Of a DNA stretch of 64,000 nt, positions 52,570 through 61,412 are shown in pieces. The DNA lies in the NCBI RefSeq assembly GCF_010747475.1, contig NZ_VSLZ01000001.1, positions 1,302,001 to 1,366,000 of the forward strand, read 5' to 3'. This stretch comes from Halorussus sp. MSC15.2 (GTDB taxonomy: Archaea > Halobacteriota > Halobacteria > Halobacteriales > Haladaptataceae). The translations under genes and the position numbers were made by a program. The stretch's first letter is position 1. Every line of letters starts with the position of its first letter. The notes beneath the pieces were generated by a model that was not told where the DNA came from, did no database searches, and saw nothing but the letters and a program-made list of their open reading frames with translations.

Positions 52570-54241
52570 ATGTCGAGCAACCACAACACCGTCGTCCTCG
52601 GCTTCGATGCGCTGGACTTCAACTACCTCGACGCCTTCGAGTCGTCGCTGCCCAACTTCGCGTCGCTGCGCGAATCGGGGGTCGAGGCACCGCTGGAATC
52701 GACCTTCCCGCCGTGGACCGGGAGCGCGTGGCCGTCGATGTACACCGGGACCGACCCGAGCCATCACGGCACCTACGGCTTCTTCCACCACACCGACGGC
52801 TACCCAAGCGACGACGTGCTGGTCACGCGCGACCACGTCCGGGAACCGGCCATCTGGAACTATTTGACCGCGATATCGGAACCCGTCGTCGTGCTGAACG
52901 TCCCGGTCACGCACCCCGCCGAACCCGTCGAGGGCGTCCTCGTCCCGGGGTATCTCGCCCACGAGGAGGACGCGGGCTATCCCGAGGGCGTCCGGGACGA
53001 ACTCTCCGAGGCCATCGGCGAAGAGTACCGAATCTACTCCGAGGCCGAGACCAGCGAGGACTGCGACGACAAGGAGGGGAGTTCGCTCGACCTGATTCGG
53101 ATGCGCGGGGAGGCCGCCGAGTACCTGCTGACCGAGTACGACTGGCGGGTCGCGGTCGTGCAGGTCCAGAAGACCGACACCGTCTTCCACGACTTCGACG
53201 ACCGCGAGGCGTTCCGCCGGGCGTACGAGCGCGCCGACGAGGTCCTCGGCCGGGTGCGAGCGGCCGCGGACGACGCCAACGTCGTGGTCTGTTCGGACCA
53301 CGGCATGGGTCGGGTGGACGGCTACACCGTCTACGTCAACGAGATTCTCCGGAACGCCGGGTTCGTCGAGACCACCACCGACTCGTCGGGACCGAGCCTG
53401 ATGACCGAGAAGGCGACCCTGACCGGGACGGCGTCGGACAGCGACGGGTCGGCGGCCGCGTCCGGAGGCGGTCCGTCGGTCACCGGACAGGTCGTCTCGG
53501 CCGCGACGGCCACGCTCGACCGGGTCGGGGTCTCCCCGGGCGACGCCTACGCGCTGGCGACGCGGCTGGGTCTCGGGGGGGTTCCTCTCGAACGTTCTCT
53601 CCTACGAGGCGGTGTCGGCCGCCAGCGAGGGCGTGGATTGGGCCGAATCGACGGCCTACTGCCGGAGCATCGAACTCGGGGCGCGGGTGAATCTGGCGGG
53701 CCGCGAACCCGAGGGCGTCGTCACGCCCGAGGAGTACGAGCAGGTCCGCGACGACCTGATTCGGACGCTCTCGGACCTCCGCACGCCCGACGGCGACCCC
53801 GTCTTCGAGTGGGTCAAACGGCGCGAGGAGGTGTACGACGGTCCCTTCGCGGAGTACGCCTGCGACGTGCTGTTCATGCCAGCCGACATGAACCACGTCC
53901 TCAGCACGAACCTCATCGGACAGGAGTTCGTGCCGGTGAACGACCACGACCACAAGCGCGACGGGGTGTTCCTCGCCGCGGGTCCGGCGTTCGAGGACGC
54001 CAGCGCCGGGTCCGTCCCCGACCGCCTCTCGCTCACCGACGTGGCCCCGATAGCGATGGCTGCCGCGGGTCTCGACGTGCCCGCCCGGATGACCGGCGAG
54101 GTGCCCGAGGACCTGCTCTCGGAGTCGGTCGCGCGGGCCGACTACGGCGAGGTCCCCTTCGGCAGCGACGACTCGCGGGGCGACGGCCCGGCCGACGACG
54201 GGTCGGTCGAGGAGCGTCTGAGCGACCTCGGCTACATCTGA
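52570..54241 (+). pseudogene. Alkaline phosphatase-superfamily enzyme, copy 2, frameshifted at a G7 run
   Basis: The first 337 codons from ATG 52570 give the catalytic half: VVLGFDALDFNYLD, PPWTGSAWPSMYTG, VQVQKTDTVFHDFDD and VVCSDHGMGRVDGYTVY. The frame is lost at seven G (53575-53581). The remainder (SAASEGVDWAESTAYCRSIE through EERLSDLGYI) continues in another frame to TGA at 54239-54241. Deleting one G gives a 556-aa protein that aligns with copy 1 end to end. Gene length is one more than a multiple of three. As in cheD, this is a sequencing error or a true slippage/inactivation. Confidence 0.85.
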
Positions 54242-54407
54242 GCGGTCCGCGACTTCTGGCCTCCCTGCGGTCGTCGCGTGCTGGCGCAATCGCCGTGCCG
54301 TGCGGTCTTCAGTTGCTCAAGCAGTAATCAGCTTCTTGCTCTCGTTCTACGAACGTCGTTCTCCGGCCTCCAGCACTACGTCACCGTCTTGATTCCTCAC
54401 CTCCGTC

Positions 54408-54794
54408 TCACGCCGCTTCCTCCACCTCGGCGGCTAACCCGTCCAGCAGGTACTCCGCGGAGGCGCGGGTCGTCGCCATCGGCACGTCGTGGACGTCGCA
54501 GAGTCGCAGGAGCGCGGTGATGTCCGGTTCGTGGGCCTGCGCGGTCAGCGGGTCGCGCAGGAACACGATACCGTCGATGTCGCCCTCGACCACCTCCGCA
54601 CCGATTTGAGTGTCGCCGCCGATGGGACCGGACTCCTTGCGCTCGACGTCGAGACCGATTTCGTCGGCGATTCGCTCACCGGTCGTGCCCGTGGCGACGA
54701 GGTCGAAGGTCGATAGCAGCGACTCGTACTCCCGGGCGAGCGACACGATGACTGGCTTTTCGTCGTCGTGGGCGATGAGTGCGACGCGAGGCAT
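54408..54794 (-). CDS. mgsA: Methylglyoxal synthase
   Basis: 128 aa. [20 protein letters not shown] at the N-terminus, then the phosphate-binding [10 protein letters not shown] and [14 protein letters not shown]. The catalytic-type Asp is in [15 protein letters not shown]. It converts dihydroxyacetone phosphate to methylglyoxal and phosphate. The size matches the family. It is an ordinary metabolic gene inside the surface-glycan region. Confidence 0.93.
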   Translation of the reverse strand: MPRVALIAHDDEKPVIVSLAREYESLLSTFDLVATGTTGERIADEIGLDVERKESGPIGGDTQIGAEVVEGDIDGIVFLRDPLTAQAHEPDITALLRLCDVHDVPMATTRASAEYLLDGLAAEVEEAA

Positions 54795-54912
54795 ACCGAC
54801 CCGTTATCGCGCAGGACGAAAAGCGTACTCGCGGGGTCAGATATTGACTGCGCCGAGCGCCGACGGAGTTCGGGACGTTCGGAGGCGCGTCTGGGCCGGA
54901 CGGCGCTCGCGT

Positions 54913-56334
54913 TCAGCAGGACCCGTCCGTGGTGAGTTCGGTGGTCTTCACCGTCGCGGACTCGCTGACGACCGCCTCGCCGCTCACGTCGATGGTCGAG
55001 TTACTGACCGAACAGCCCTCGGCGTCGGTGACCGAGATGCCGTCACGGGACCCGCGAGGGTGCTGGATGCAGACGTTCTCGAACTGGCAGTCGTCGCGGC
55101 CGTTGGCGCGCACCGCTCTCCCGTCGCTCGCGGTGCCGGAGATGCGGAGACCCCGCGCCCTGAACCGCGTCCGCTTCGGGAGCGCGCCCATACTCGGGAC
55201 GGTCTGGCCCTGCATGCTCTCGATGGGGTCCCGGACGTTGACCGCGAGGGTGTCGGCGTCGGTCCGAATCCGGGTGTTCTCCACGACGGCCTCGCCGAAC
55301 TGCTGGCCGACGACGATACCGCCGGAACTGTAGGTGCCGGTGAGGTCGGTGATGGCGATGTCGCAGTCGCGGATGCGGACGCTGCCGCCCTCCTCGGCCC
55401 AGATACCGCGCATGTTCGGCTTGTGCTGGGGCTGTTTGGGGTTGTCCACGCGCACGGTCACGCCGCGGACCAGCGCGCCGTTCGTCCCGCCGCCGACCCG
55501 GACCTGCTCGATGCCGTTGTTGGCGTAGTACCCCCCGAGGACCCGGAGCGGGCCGGAGTGGTACGCCGCGTACAGTCCCTCGCGCCAGTGCTCGATTCGG
55601 CAGTCCCGAAAGGTGAGTCGGCCGACGCTGTCGGGGAACACGTAGAGGGCGTGGCCGTTGGTAGAGCCGTCGGGGAGCGAGAGGTTCTCGAACCGGAGGT
55701 CGGCGTTCGGGTCCGCGGCGGCGACCTCGAAGGCCGTCCGAGGTGCGCGTCGGTGCCCGCGGACCGTCACGTCCTTCACGGCGTTGGTACCGCCGCTCAC
55801 CGAGATGTGCGACACCGGCGCGACGTTGTCGCCGCGACAGTCGATGGTGAACCCCGCGAACAGGAGTTCGCGGAGGTCGCCCCACATCAGCCAGTAGTTG
55901 ACGTCCTTCGGCGGGACGAGCGCGGCGTCCTCGCCGACGATGCCGAGGTTCCGGTAGCCGGTCACTCGCCACTCGTCGAGTCGGTAACGGCCCGACGGGA
56001 AGTAGAGCAAGGTGTCGTCGCCGACGTGCTCTTCGAGAATTGGATTTATCGGCTCTCCGCCCGAGGCGTCCGCGCCCGCCTCCGCGACGTTCACGACCGT
56101 CCCGTAGTCGGCCGCCTCGACGAGGTCGTTGGTGGTCTGGGTCGGGTCGGTCTCCGTCCGAGTCGCCGTCTCGGCAGTCGCACCCGTGGTCGTCTCCGTG
56201 CGTCGAGCCGTGGTCTCTCGGGTCGTGGTATCGGGGGCGAACTCGCCGCACCCCGCGAGCGACCCGGCGACGACGGTCGCTCCGGCGGCGCGGAGCCACG
56301 CACGTCTCGTCGGCGGACTCTCGTCGTCGTTCAC
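54913..56334 (-). CDS. Right-handed beta-helix lipoprotein (Tat/lipobox)
   Basis: 473 aa from GTG 56332-56334. An ATG at 56361 overlaps the promoter element and is less likely. A twin-arginine signal TRRAWLRAAG ends in the lipobox SLAGC, so the mature protein is probably lipid-anchored at Cys. A Thr-rich linker leads to DLVEAADYGTVVNVAEAGAD, the usual start of pectin-lyase-like helices. Repeated coils follow (VSGGTNAVKDVTVRGH, LTFRDCRIEHWREGLY, VRIRDCDIAITDLTGTY). Probably binds or cleaves polysaccharide outside the cell. Confidence 0.82.
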   Translation of the reverse strand: MNDDESPPTRRAWLRAAGATVVAGSLAGCGEFAPDTTTRETTARRTETTTGATAETATRTETDPTQTTNDLVEAADYGTVVNVAEAGADASGGEPINPILEEHVGDDTLLYFPSGRYRLDEWRVTGYRNLGIVGEDAALVPPKDVNYWLMWGDLRELLFAGFTIDCRGDNVAPVSHISVSGGTNAVKDVTVRGHRRAPRTAFEVAAADPNADLRFENLSLPDGSTNGHALYVFPDSVGRLTFRDCRIEHWREGLYAAYHSGPLRVLGGYYANNGIEQVRVGGGTNGALVRGVTVRVDNPKQPQHKPNMRGIWAEEGGSVRIRDCDIAITDLTGTYSSGGIVVGQQFGEAVVENTRIRTDADTLAVNVRDPIESMQGQTVPSMGALPKRTRFRARGLRISGTASDGRAVRANGRDDCQFENVCIQHPRGSRDGISVTDAEGCSVSNSTIDVSGEAVVSESATVKTTELTTDGSC

Positions 56335-56358
56335 GCGGGTAGGTCCGTCCCTCGAAAC

Positions 56359-56379
56359 CATTGTTATAGGTGGCCTGAG
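56359..56379 (-). promoter_or_regulatory. Bipartite element CTCAG-7 nt-ATAACAATG, facing the beta-helix lipoprotein
   Basis: One mismatch in the downstream half (ATAACAATG). Sense orientation, 24 bp before the GTG start, the same spacing as at 21175 and 49226. This spacing is one reason to prefer the GTG start. Confidence 0.6.
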
Positions 56380-56461
56380 GCGGGCTACGCCGTCGCTTCG
56401 AGCGCAGTAAGCGTGCTACAGTGGACCAAGGGCCAGTCGAGTCCCGGAGGTCGGCCGCCGG

Positions 56462-57055
56462 TCAGCGCGGTTCTTCGGCAGGGCGACTCACCCGTACCCG
56501 CGACCAGACGGACCGGAGCGGCGGCGTGCCGTCGTACAGCCACAGCGCCACCACCGACGCGAGCAGGCCGAGTTCGACCGCGACGTACGCCGATATCGCG
56601 CCGCTGGCCAGTTCGGTCACGTACCGCGCGAACAGCGTCCGGACCATGTCGAGGAACCCCACGCCCGTCTCGGTCCCGGACGCCGGAATCGCTGGCCAGA
56701 ACAGGAATCCGTAGCTGGGTTCGCTCCCGACGAGTAGCGGGAAGAAGGCGTCTGCCGGGAGGTGGCTGAGGTAACCGAACGCGAACGCCGCGCCGACGCT
56801 CCGACGGTCGAACGCCGCCGCCACCGTGACCGCGAGCGCCGCGACCGGCAGCGCCGCGAACAGCGAGTGGGCCAGCGAGTGGCCCGAGGGCAGGACGCCG
56901 AGCGTCCACGCCAGCGGCTTGTCCACGAGGTCCGGAAACTGCGTGCCGAGCGCTAACGCCGCGACCGGCCACGCCCGCGGCGCGCGACGACAGAGCGCGT
57001 GGACCAGAAGCGAGTAGCAGAGGTAGCCGACGGCGAGGTGTTCCCACGGCCACAT
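56462..57055 (-). CDS. Membrane-bound metal-dependent hydrolase (DUF457/YdjM-like)
   Basis: 197 aa with four to five hydrophobic helices. MWPWEHLAVGYLCYSLLVHA opens it, followed by LGTQFPDLVDKP, SGHSLAHSL and YLSHLPADAFFP. The spaced His/Asp residues (His6, Asp near 45, His near 62 and 66, His and Asp near 97-101) form the presumed metal site of this family. Physiological role unknown. It is 47 bp from the DUF1616 gene and on the same strand. Confidence 0.82.
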   Translation of the reverse strand: MWPWEHLAVGYLCYSLLVHALCRRAPRAWPVAALALGTQFPDLVDKPLAWTLGVLPSGHSLAHSLFAALPVAALAVTVAAAFDRRSVGAAFAFGYLSHLPADAFFPLLVGSEPSYGFLFWPAIPASGTETGVGFLDMVRTLFARYVTELASGAISAYVAVELGLLASVVALWLYDGTPPLRSVWSRVRVSRPAEEPR

Positions 57056-57102
57056 GGATTAGTGATTGTCCATCAGAATCGGTGATAGTGTCTCGGGAGT
57101 CG

Positions 57103-58119
57103 TCACGCGGACACGTTCACCCAGACGTGGACGTTGCGATAGGCGTTCTCGGTGGTCGGGTCCGCCGGCGGGTCGCCCTCGTAGACGAGGTAGACCAGTC
57201 GGAGGTCCTCGCCGGTCATCGTCGGCGTCACCTCGTGGGTGGTCCGCCACTCCTGACCCGCGCCGACGGTCGGCGTGAACGTCGCCAGCGTCCGGTCCTC
57301 TACCACCTTCGCGCCGCCGTCGTCGGCCTGCCTGACCCGTTGGAGTTCGACCACGACCGAGTAACTCGTCTGCTCGCCCTCCTGGTTCGCCAGTTCGACC
57401 ACCAGCGGTCGGCTCTCGCCGCGTTCGAAGTTCTCCGGGTAGTCGTCCGCGACGAGTTCGCCGGTCTCGTTCTGGGAGAGCAGCGAGACGCCGGTGAACT
57501 CCTGACTGTCACCCGGCGCGGCCACCGCGTAGCCGACGGCGGCCACGGCGACGACGACGGCGGCCGCGAGACCGACGTTGACCGCCCTGTCGGCCAGCGA
57601 CCCCGTGGAGACGGCCCGCCGACCGCCGTCGGCCCACGCCCGAATCGAGAGCGCGAACCGGCGGTCGGCCGGACGCCGGAGGCGGCGCACCCCGGCCGCG
57701 GCGGAGAGGGAGACCGTCAGCGCCGCCACCGAGAGCAGGACGGTTCCCGGGTCGATGGCCCACGGCGAGACCGCGAGCGCGACGCCGAGTATCGGGAGTA
57801 CCGCCAGACTGAGACCGAACCCGAGCGCCGCGCGCTCGGTCTCGACGAGTCCGTGTTGACGGACGGCGGCGAGCGTCCGACCGACCGCGGCGTCGTCCGG
57901 CGTCGCACCGGGGAACAGCAGCGCGACGAGCGCGTAGCCCGGTGCGAACAACACCAGCGGGAGACCGACTGCGACCCCCAGCGGCGACCCGTACACGCCG
58001 GGTCGGGACAGGAGCGCGACCGCGACCACGGCGTACCCGACGATAGCGAGCAGGTCGAGCGGGAGCGTCGGGCGGGCGAGGCGGTCCACGAGCGTCTCGT
58101 CTGTCGTTCCGTGACTCAT
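57103..58119 (-). CDS. DUF1616-family membrane protein
   Basis: 338 aa from ATG 58117-58119; an ATG at 58194 would add 25 unlike residues. The first half has two pairs of helices (LLAIVGYAVVAVALLSRP, LGVAVGLPLVLFAPGYALVA, then ALGFGLSLAVLPILGVALAV). A fifth helix near 190-210 leads to an outer beta domain with QNETGELVADDYPENF and WRTTHEVTPTMTGEDLRLVY. DUF1616 proteins are common in archaeal surface-glycan loci. Function unknown. A sense-oriented element lies 88 bp upstream. Confidence 0.85.
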   Translation of the reverse strand: MSHGTTDETLVDRLARPTLPLDLLAIVGYAVVAVALLSRPGVYGSPLGVAVGLPLVLFAPGYALVALLFPGATPDDAAVGRTLAAVRQHGLVETERAALGFGLSLAVLPILGVALAVSPWAIDPGTVLLSVAALTVSLSAAAGVRRLRRPADRRFALSIRAWADGGRRAVSTGSLADRAVNVGLAAAVVVAVAAVGYAVAAPGDSQEFTGVSLLSQNETGELVADDYPENFERGESRPLVVELANQEGEQTSYSVVVELQRVRQADDGGAKVVEDRTLATFTPTVGAGQEWRTTHEVTPTMTGEDLRLVYLVYEGDPPADPTTENAYRNVHVWVNVSA

Positions 58120-58207
58120 GGGTCGTCCGGGGAGGCGGCGACGTTCGTCCGAGACTGACCGAGGAGAGTTCGACGGCTCATTACACCCGGCCAACGCTGG
58201 ATTGCTA

Positions 58208-58228
58208 CTTTGTTATCACCCGACTGTC
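58208..58228 (-). promoter_or_regulatory. Bipartite element GACAG-7 nt-ATAACAAAG, facing the DUF1616 gene
   Basis: Perfect consensus, sense orientation, 88 bp ahead of ATG 58119. Confidence 0.6.
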
Positions 58229-58340
58229 GGAGTACAACGCGACGTTACTCCCGGCCGAAGGACGAATCGCCGGACGCGGCGCTGCCGACCGGCGATTCGC
58301 GAAACGCTACGAGCCGGGTTCAGGTGCGGCCTACGCGGGC

Positions 58341-58361
58341 GACAACTCGCGTATAACAAAG
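58341..58361 (+). promoter_or_regulatory. Bipartite element GACAA-7 nt-ATAACAAAG, facing the PGF-CTERM protein gene
   Basis: Perfect downstream half. Sense orientation, 143 bp ahead of the GTG at 58505, so a leader of about 115 nt is implied if it acts as the core promoter. Confidence 0.6.
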
Positions 58362-58504
58362 CCCCGAACGGCGGTACCTCCCCGATAACCCTCGCTCGGG
58401 CGGTCCCCGTCCGGCGAGAACGCTTCAACGTCGGAATAACACGCACTACGGTGAACTACGATGCTCAGGAACGACTACGCAACTCCCGAACGGAGGTACC
58501 GAAC

Positions 58505-60721
58505 GTGAAACGAACTGTTCTGGCGACGCTGCTCGCGCTGTTCGTCGTCGCGGCCGCGGTCACCGGACCCGTAACGGCCGCGAGCACGCCCGACGACGCC
58601 GGGAACTCGTCGGGACCCTCTCAGCGCTGGGCGAAGACGGTCGGCGGTGGTGACGACGACAAGCTAGCGACCGGTCTGAAGGTGGACGACGGGTATCTTG
58701 TCGTGGGGTGGTCGAACAGTTCGGCGACCGACGGGAAGCACGACGGCTACGTCTCGATGCTCGACCGGACAGGCCAGACGAAGTGGGAGCGTACCTACGG
58801 CGGACCGGGGACCGACCGCATCTACGACGTGGTGCAGGTCGAAGACGGCTACCTCGTCGCCGGAATGGAGACCGAGTCCACCGGTCAGGCGTGGAAGGGA
58901 TGGGTGATGAAACTCGGTCCTCAGGGCGACAAAAAGTGGGAACGGACCTACGGCGACAGCGGTCCGTCGGCGCTCTGGTCGCTCACGCGCTCGGACGGGA
59001 AAGTGTACGTCGGGGGCTGGCAGGACGACCGCGGGTCCGCCGAGGGATGGCTGATGGAACTCTCCTCGGACGGGGACGAGGTCTGGAGCGAGACCTACGA
59101 GACGCGCCGCTCGGGGGCCGACGAGTACGTCAACTCGGTGTTCGTGACCGGGAGCGGCGAACTCCTCCTGACCGGGACCACCGAGGGCAGCAGCGTGGAC
59201 CCGGGCGACGCGTGGGTGATACGCGCCGATAGCCGCGGAGACCTAGAGTGGCAACAGACCTACGGCGGCGGGCAGTTCGACCGCGTCCACGACGCGACCG
59301 CGGCGTCCGACGGCGGGTTCGTGCTGGTCGGTCGGACCGCCAGTCGCGGCGCGGGCGGGGAAGACGGCTGGCTGCTCAAGATTCGAGGCGACGGCCAGAC
59401 CCAGTGGCAGCGAACCTACGGGACCCCCAAGTCCGACGCCTTCTTCGGCATCCACGACGACCCCGACGGCGGGTACGCCGTCTCGGGGACGAAGCACGTC
59501 CTCGGAGACTCGGGCGCTGACGGTTGGGTTCTGAAGACCGATTCCGCTGGCAAACGCGACTGGCAGCGGACGTACGGCCAGAACTACTGGGACAAGTTCT
59601 GGCCGGTCGTGGAGGGTCACGGCGGGGGCTACCTCGCCGTCGGCGAGTCCACGAGTTACGGCGACAACCGCGACGGGTGGGTCGTCCGGGTCGGCGGTCC
59701 CGCGGTCGCGGCCGTCGAGGACGCCGACGCCAACGAGTCCGGAACCACCGTGAGGTTCGAGGACTCGCCGGTGCAGGCCGTCACGCTCGCGGACTCGAAC
59801 GTCTCGGGAATCCTCGCGGTCGCCGAGCGCACCGACCTGTCCGCGCTCTCGCCGCCCGGCGACCCCCTCTACGCGGTGTCGATGAACGGGTCCGAGGCGG
59901 TGACCGACGTGTCGGCCACCGTCGAGTTCGCGGTCCAGAAGAGCGCCGTCGGGACCGACCTCTCGGACGTCCGCGTGGCCCAGCGCACTGCGGAGGGCTG
60001 GTCGCTGCGACGGACGACGGTGGTCTCGGAGGCGAACGGCACGGCGATTCTGTCGGCCGAGACCGAGAATGCGAGTACGTTGGCGGTGACGTCCGTGCCC
60101 GCGCCGACCGCGAGCATCGACGCCGACGACGCGGTGATGGCGGGCGACACCGTCGAACTGTCCGCGAGCGGTTCGATGGCCGAGAACGCCACGCTGGCGA
60201 GCTACGAGTGGTCCGTCGGCGAGCGGTCGGCGACCGGGGAGTCGGCGACCGTCAGCTTCGAGCGCCCGGGCGTGCGCACGGTGAACCTGACGGTCACCGA
60301 CGAGAACGGTCTCCGCGACACCGCGACGGCGACGCTCGTGGTCAACGACCGGCCGACGGTCAGCGTCCGGACGCCGGACGCCGCGACGGTCGGCAAGGCG
60401 AGTAGCTTCTCGGCGAACGTGAGCGACGACGTCGGCGACGTGGCGGTGACGTGGCAGTTCGGCGGCGCGACGGTGACGGGCGAGTCGGTCGAACACAGCT
60501 TCGGGTCGGCGGGCACCAAGACTGTCACGGTGGTCGTCGAGGACGAGTACGGTGCGACGGTGACCGAGGAAGTCCAAGTCGAGGTGAGCGCGCAGGACGC
60601 CGGTGGAGCGACGACCGATGCCGGGCCGGAGACCGGTGGCGGCGTCCCCGGGTTCGGTCTGGGTGTGTCGCTGGTCGCCTTGCTCGGAGCGGCGCTCCTC
60701 GCGGGCCGACTACGGGGCTGA
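58505..60721 (+). CDS. Secreted beta-propeller/PKD surface protein with PGF-CTERM anchor
   Basis: 738 aa from GTG 58505, chosen because MKRTVLATLLALFVVAAAV is a complete Sec signal ending near VTAAS. Seven repeats of about 45-55 aa each contain W-x-x-T-(Y/V)-G-G followed by G-(Y/F)-x-(V/A)-(V/A)-G (residues about 38-400), consistent with a seven-bladed propeller. A middle beta domain follows (about 405-535). Two PKD-like domains come next (ASYEWSVGERSATGESATVS, VAVTWQFGGATVTGESVEHS). A Gly/Thr linker leads to PGFGLGVSLVALLGAALLAG and RLRG: the PGF-CTERM signal cut by archaeosortase A and replaced by a lipid. A structural or adhesive S-layer-associated protein is likely. Confidence 0.88.
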   Translation: MKRTVLATLLALFVVAAAVTGPVTAASTPDDAGNSSGPSQRWAKTVGGGDDDKLATGLKVDDGYLVVGWSNSSATDGKHDGYVSMLDRTGQTKWERTYGGPGTDRIYDVVQVEDGYLVAGMETESTGQAWKGWVMKLGPQGDKKWERTYGDSGPSALWSLTRSDGKVYVGGWQDDRGSAEGWLMELSSDGDEVWSETYETRRSGADEYVNSVFVTGSGELLLTGTTEGSSVDPGDAWVIRADSRGDLEWQQTYGGGQFDRVHDATAASDGGFVLVGRTASRGAGGEDGWLLKIRGDGQTQWQRTYGTPKSDAFFGIHDDPDGGYAVSGTKHVLGDSGADGWVLKTDSAGKRDWQRTYGQNYWDKFWPVVEGHGGGYLAVGESTSYGDNRDGWVVRVGGPAVAAVEDADANESGTTVRFEDSPVQAVTLADSNVSGILAVAERTDLSALSPPGDPLYAVSMNGSEAVTDVSATVEFAVQKSAVGTDLSDVRVAQRTAEGWSLRRTTVVSEANGTAILSAETENASTLAVTSVPAPTASIDADDAVMAGDTVELSASGSMAENATLASYEWSVGERSATGESATVSFERPGVRTVNLTVTDENGLRDTATATLVVNDRPTVSVRTPDAATVGKASSFSANVSDDVGDVAVTWQFGGATVTGESVEHSFGSAGTKTVTVVVEDEYGATVTEEVQVEVSAQDAGGATTDAGPETGGGVPGFGLGVSLVALLGAALLAGRLRG

Positions 60722-60922
60722 GCGCCGGGTGTATCGCTCCGTTTCAACCGTTTTGGAGGCAGTAAGACGCCCGTAACCTCCCGTTACGAACGGGAGGGTG
60801 GCGTATACTAAAGAACCTACCGCGGCTACAACCGAGTACGTCGAAACGAACGACGGTGATTTACCCTGAGTTGGACAATCCCCACGTCAGACCTCGACGA
60901 ATCGTTCGAAGAGGGAGAAGTC

Positions 60923-61042
60923 ATGTTCGCTGTGGACGACAGCGACGAAGAACGCACGACGGTCATCGCCGACATCTCGAACGACGAAGCGTATCTGGCG
61001 ATGCCGTTCGACGAGTCGAACACGCTCTCGCAGTGGCGCTGA
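60923..61042 (+). CDS. Small haloarchaeal protein fragment (DUF7556-like)
   Basis: 39 aa from the only ATG in frame (60923) to TGA 61040-61042. MFAVDDSDEERTTVIADISN then DEAYLAMPFDESNTLSQWR resembles a short haloarchaeal family with a V-I-A-D-(I/V)-S core and a closing (S/E)-x-W-R. The frame is open for about 18 more codons upstream (SWTIPTSDLDESFEEGEV), which look family-like. No ATG/GTG/TTG begins them and a TGA precedes, so the start may be non-standard or the 5' end damaged. Confidence 0.55.
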   Translation: MFAVDDSDEERTTVIADISNDEAYLAMPFDESNTLSQWR

Positions 61043-61211
61043 AGTAACGACCCGCTTTTCCGCCCTTCCACGACTCGGTTCTATTTATCGCGACTGCCCC
61101 GAGCAACTGCGCTTCGCTCGGTGACGCGGACGAGCGGACGTGGCTTCTGGGACTGTTCTCGACACCCGCAACCAGAAACTGCTTTTGAGGTCCAGCGCCA
61201 ACGCGGAGGAC

Positions 61212-61412
61212 ATGAACGTCACACTCACGCTCCTCGCACTCCTGACGGGGTTCGTCACGGGCGCGCTGTTCACCTTCCTCGGAATTCCGATGCCCGCGCC
61301 GCCCGAACTCCCCGGCGTCGTCGGCATCGTCGGCATCTACGTCGGCTACAAGACGGTCGAATACTTCGACGCGGGCGTGGACCTCCTCTCGATGCTCGGA
61401 CTCGCGGGATAG
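61212..61412 (+). CDS. XapX-domain small membrane protein
   Basis: 66 aa from ATG 61212. Two hydrophobic stretches: TLLALLTGFVTGALFTFLGI, then the XapX signature around PMPAPPELPGVVGIVGIYVG and YK. The domain is named after a protein of the bacterial xanthosine operon. Function unknown. Confidence 0.85.
   Translation: MNVTLTLLALLTGFVTGALFTFLGIPMPAPPELPGVVGIVGIYVGYKTVEYFDAGVDLLSMLGLAG

Larger units (their letters stand above)
58120..58504. other. Divergent regulatory region with two elements, 385 bp
   Basis: No credible gene. Two outward-facing element copies are 112 bp apart (58208-58228 minus, 58341-58361 plus). An in-frame GTG at 58450 precedes the chosen start of the next gene but would spoil the signal peptide. 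Confidence 0.6.
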
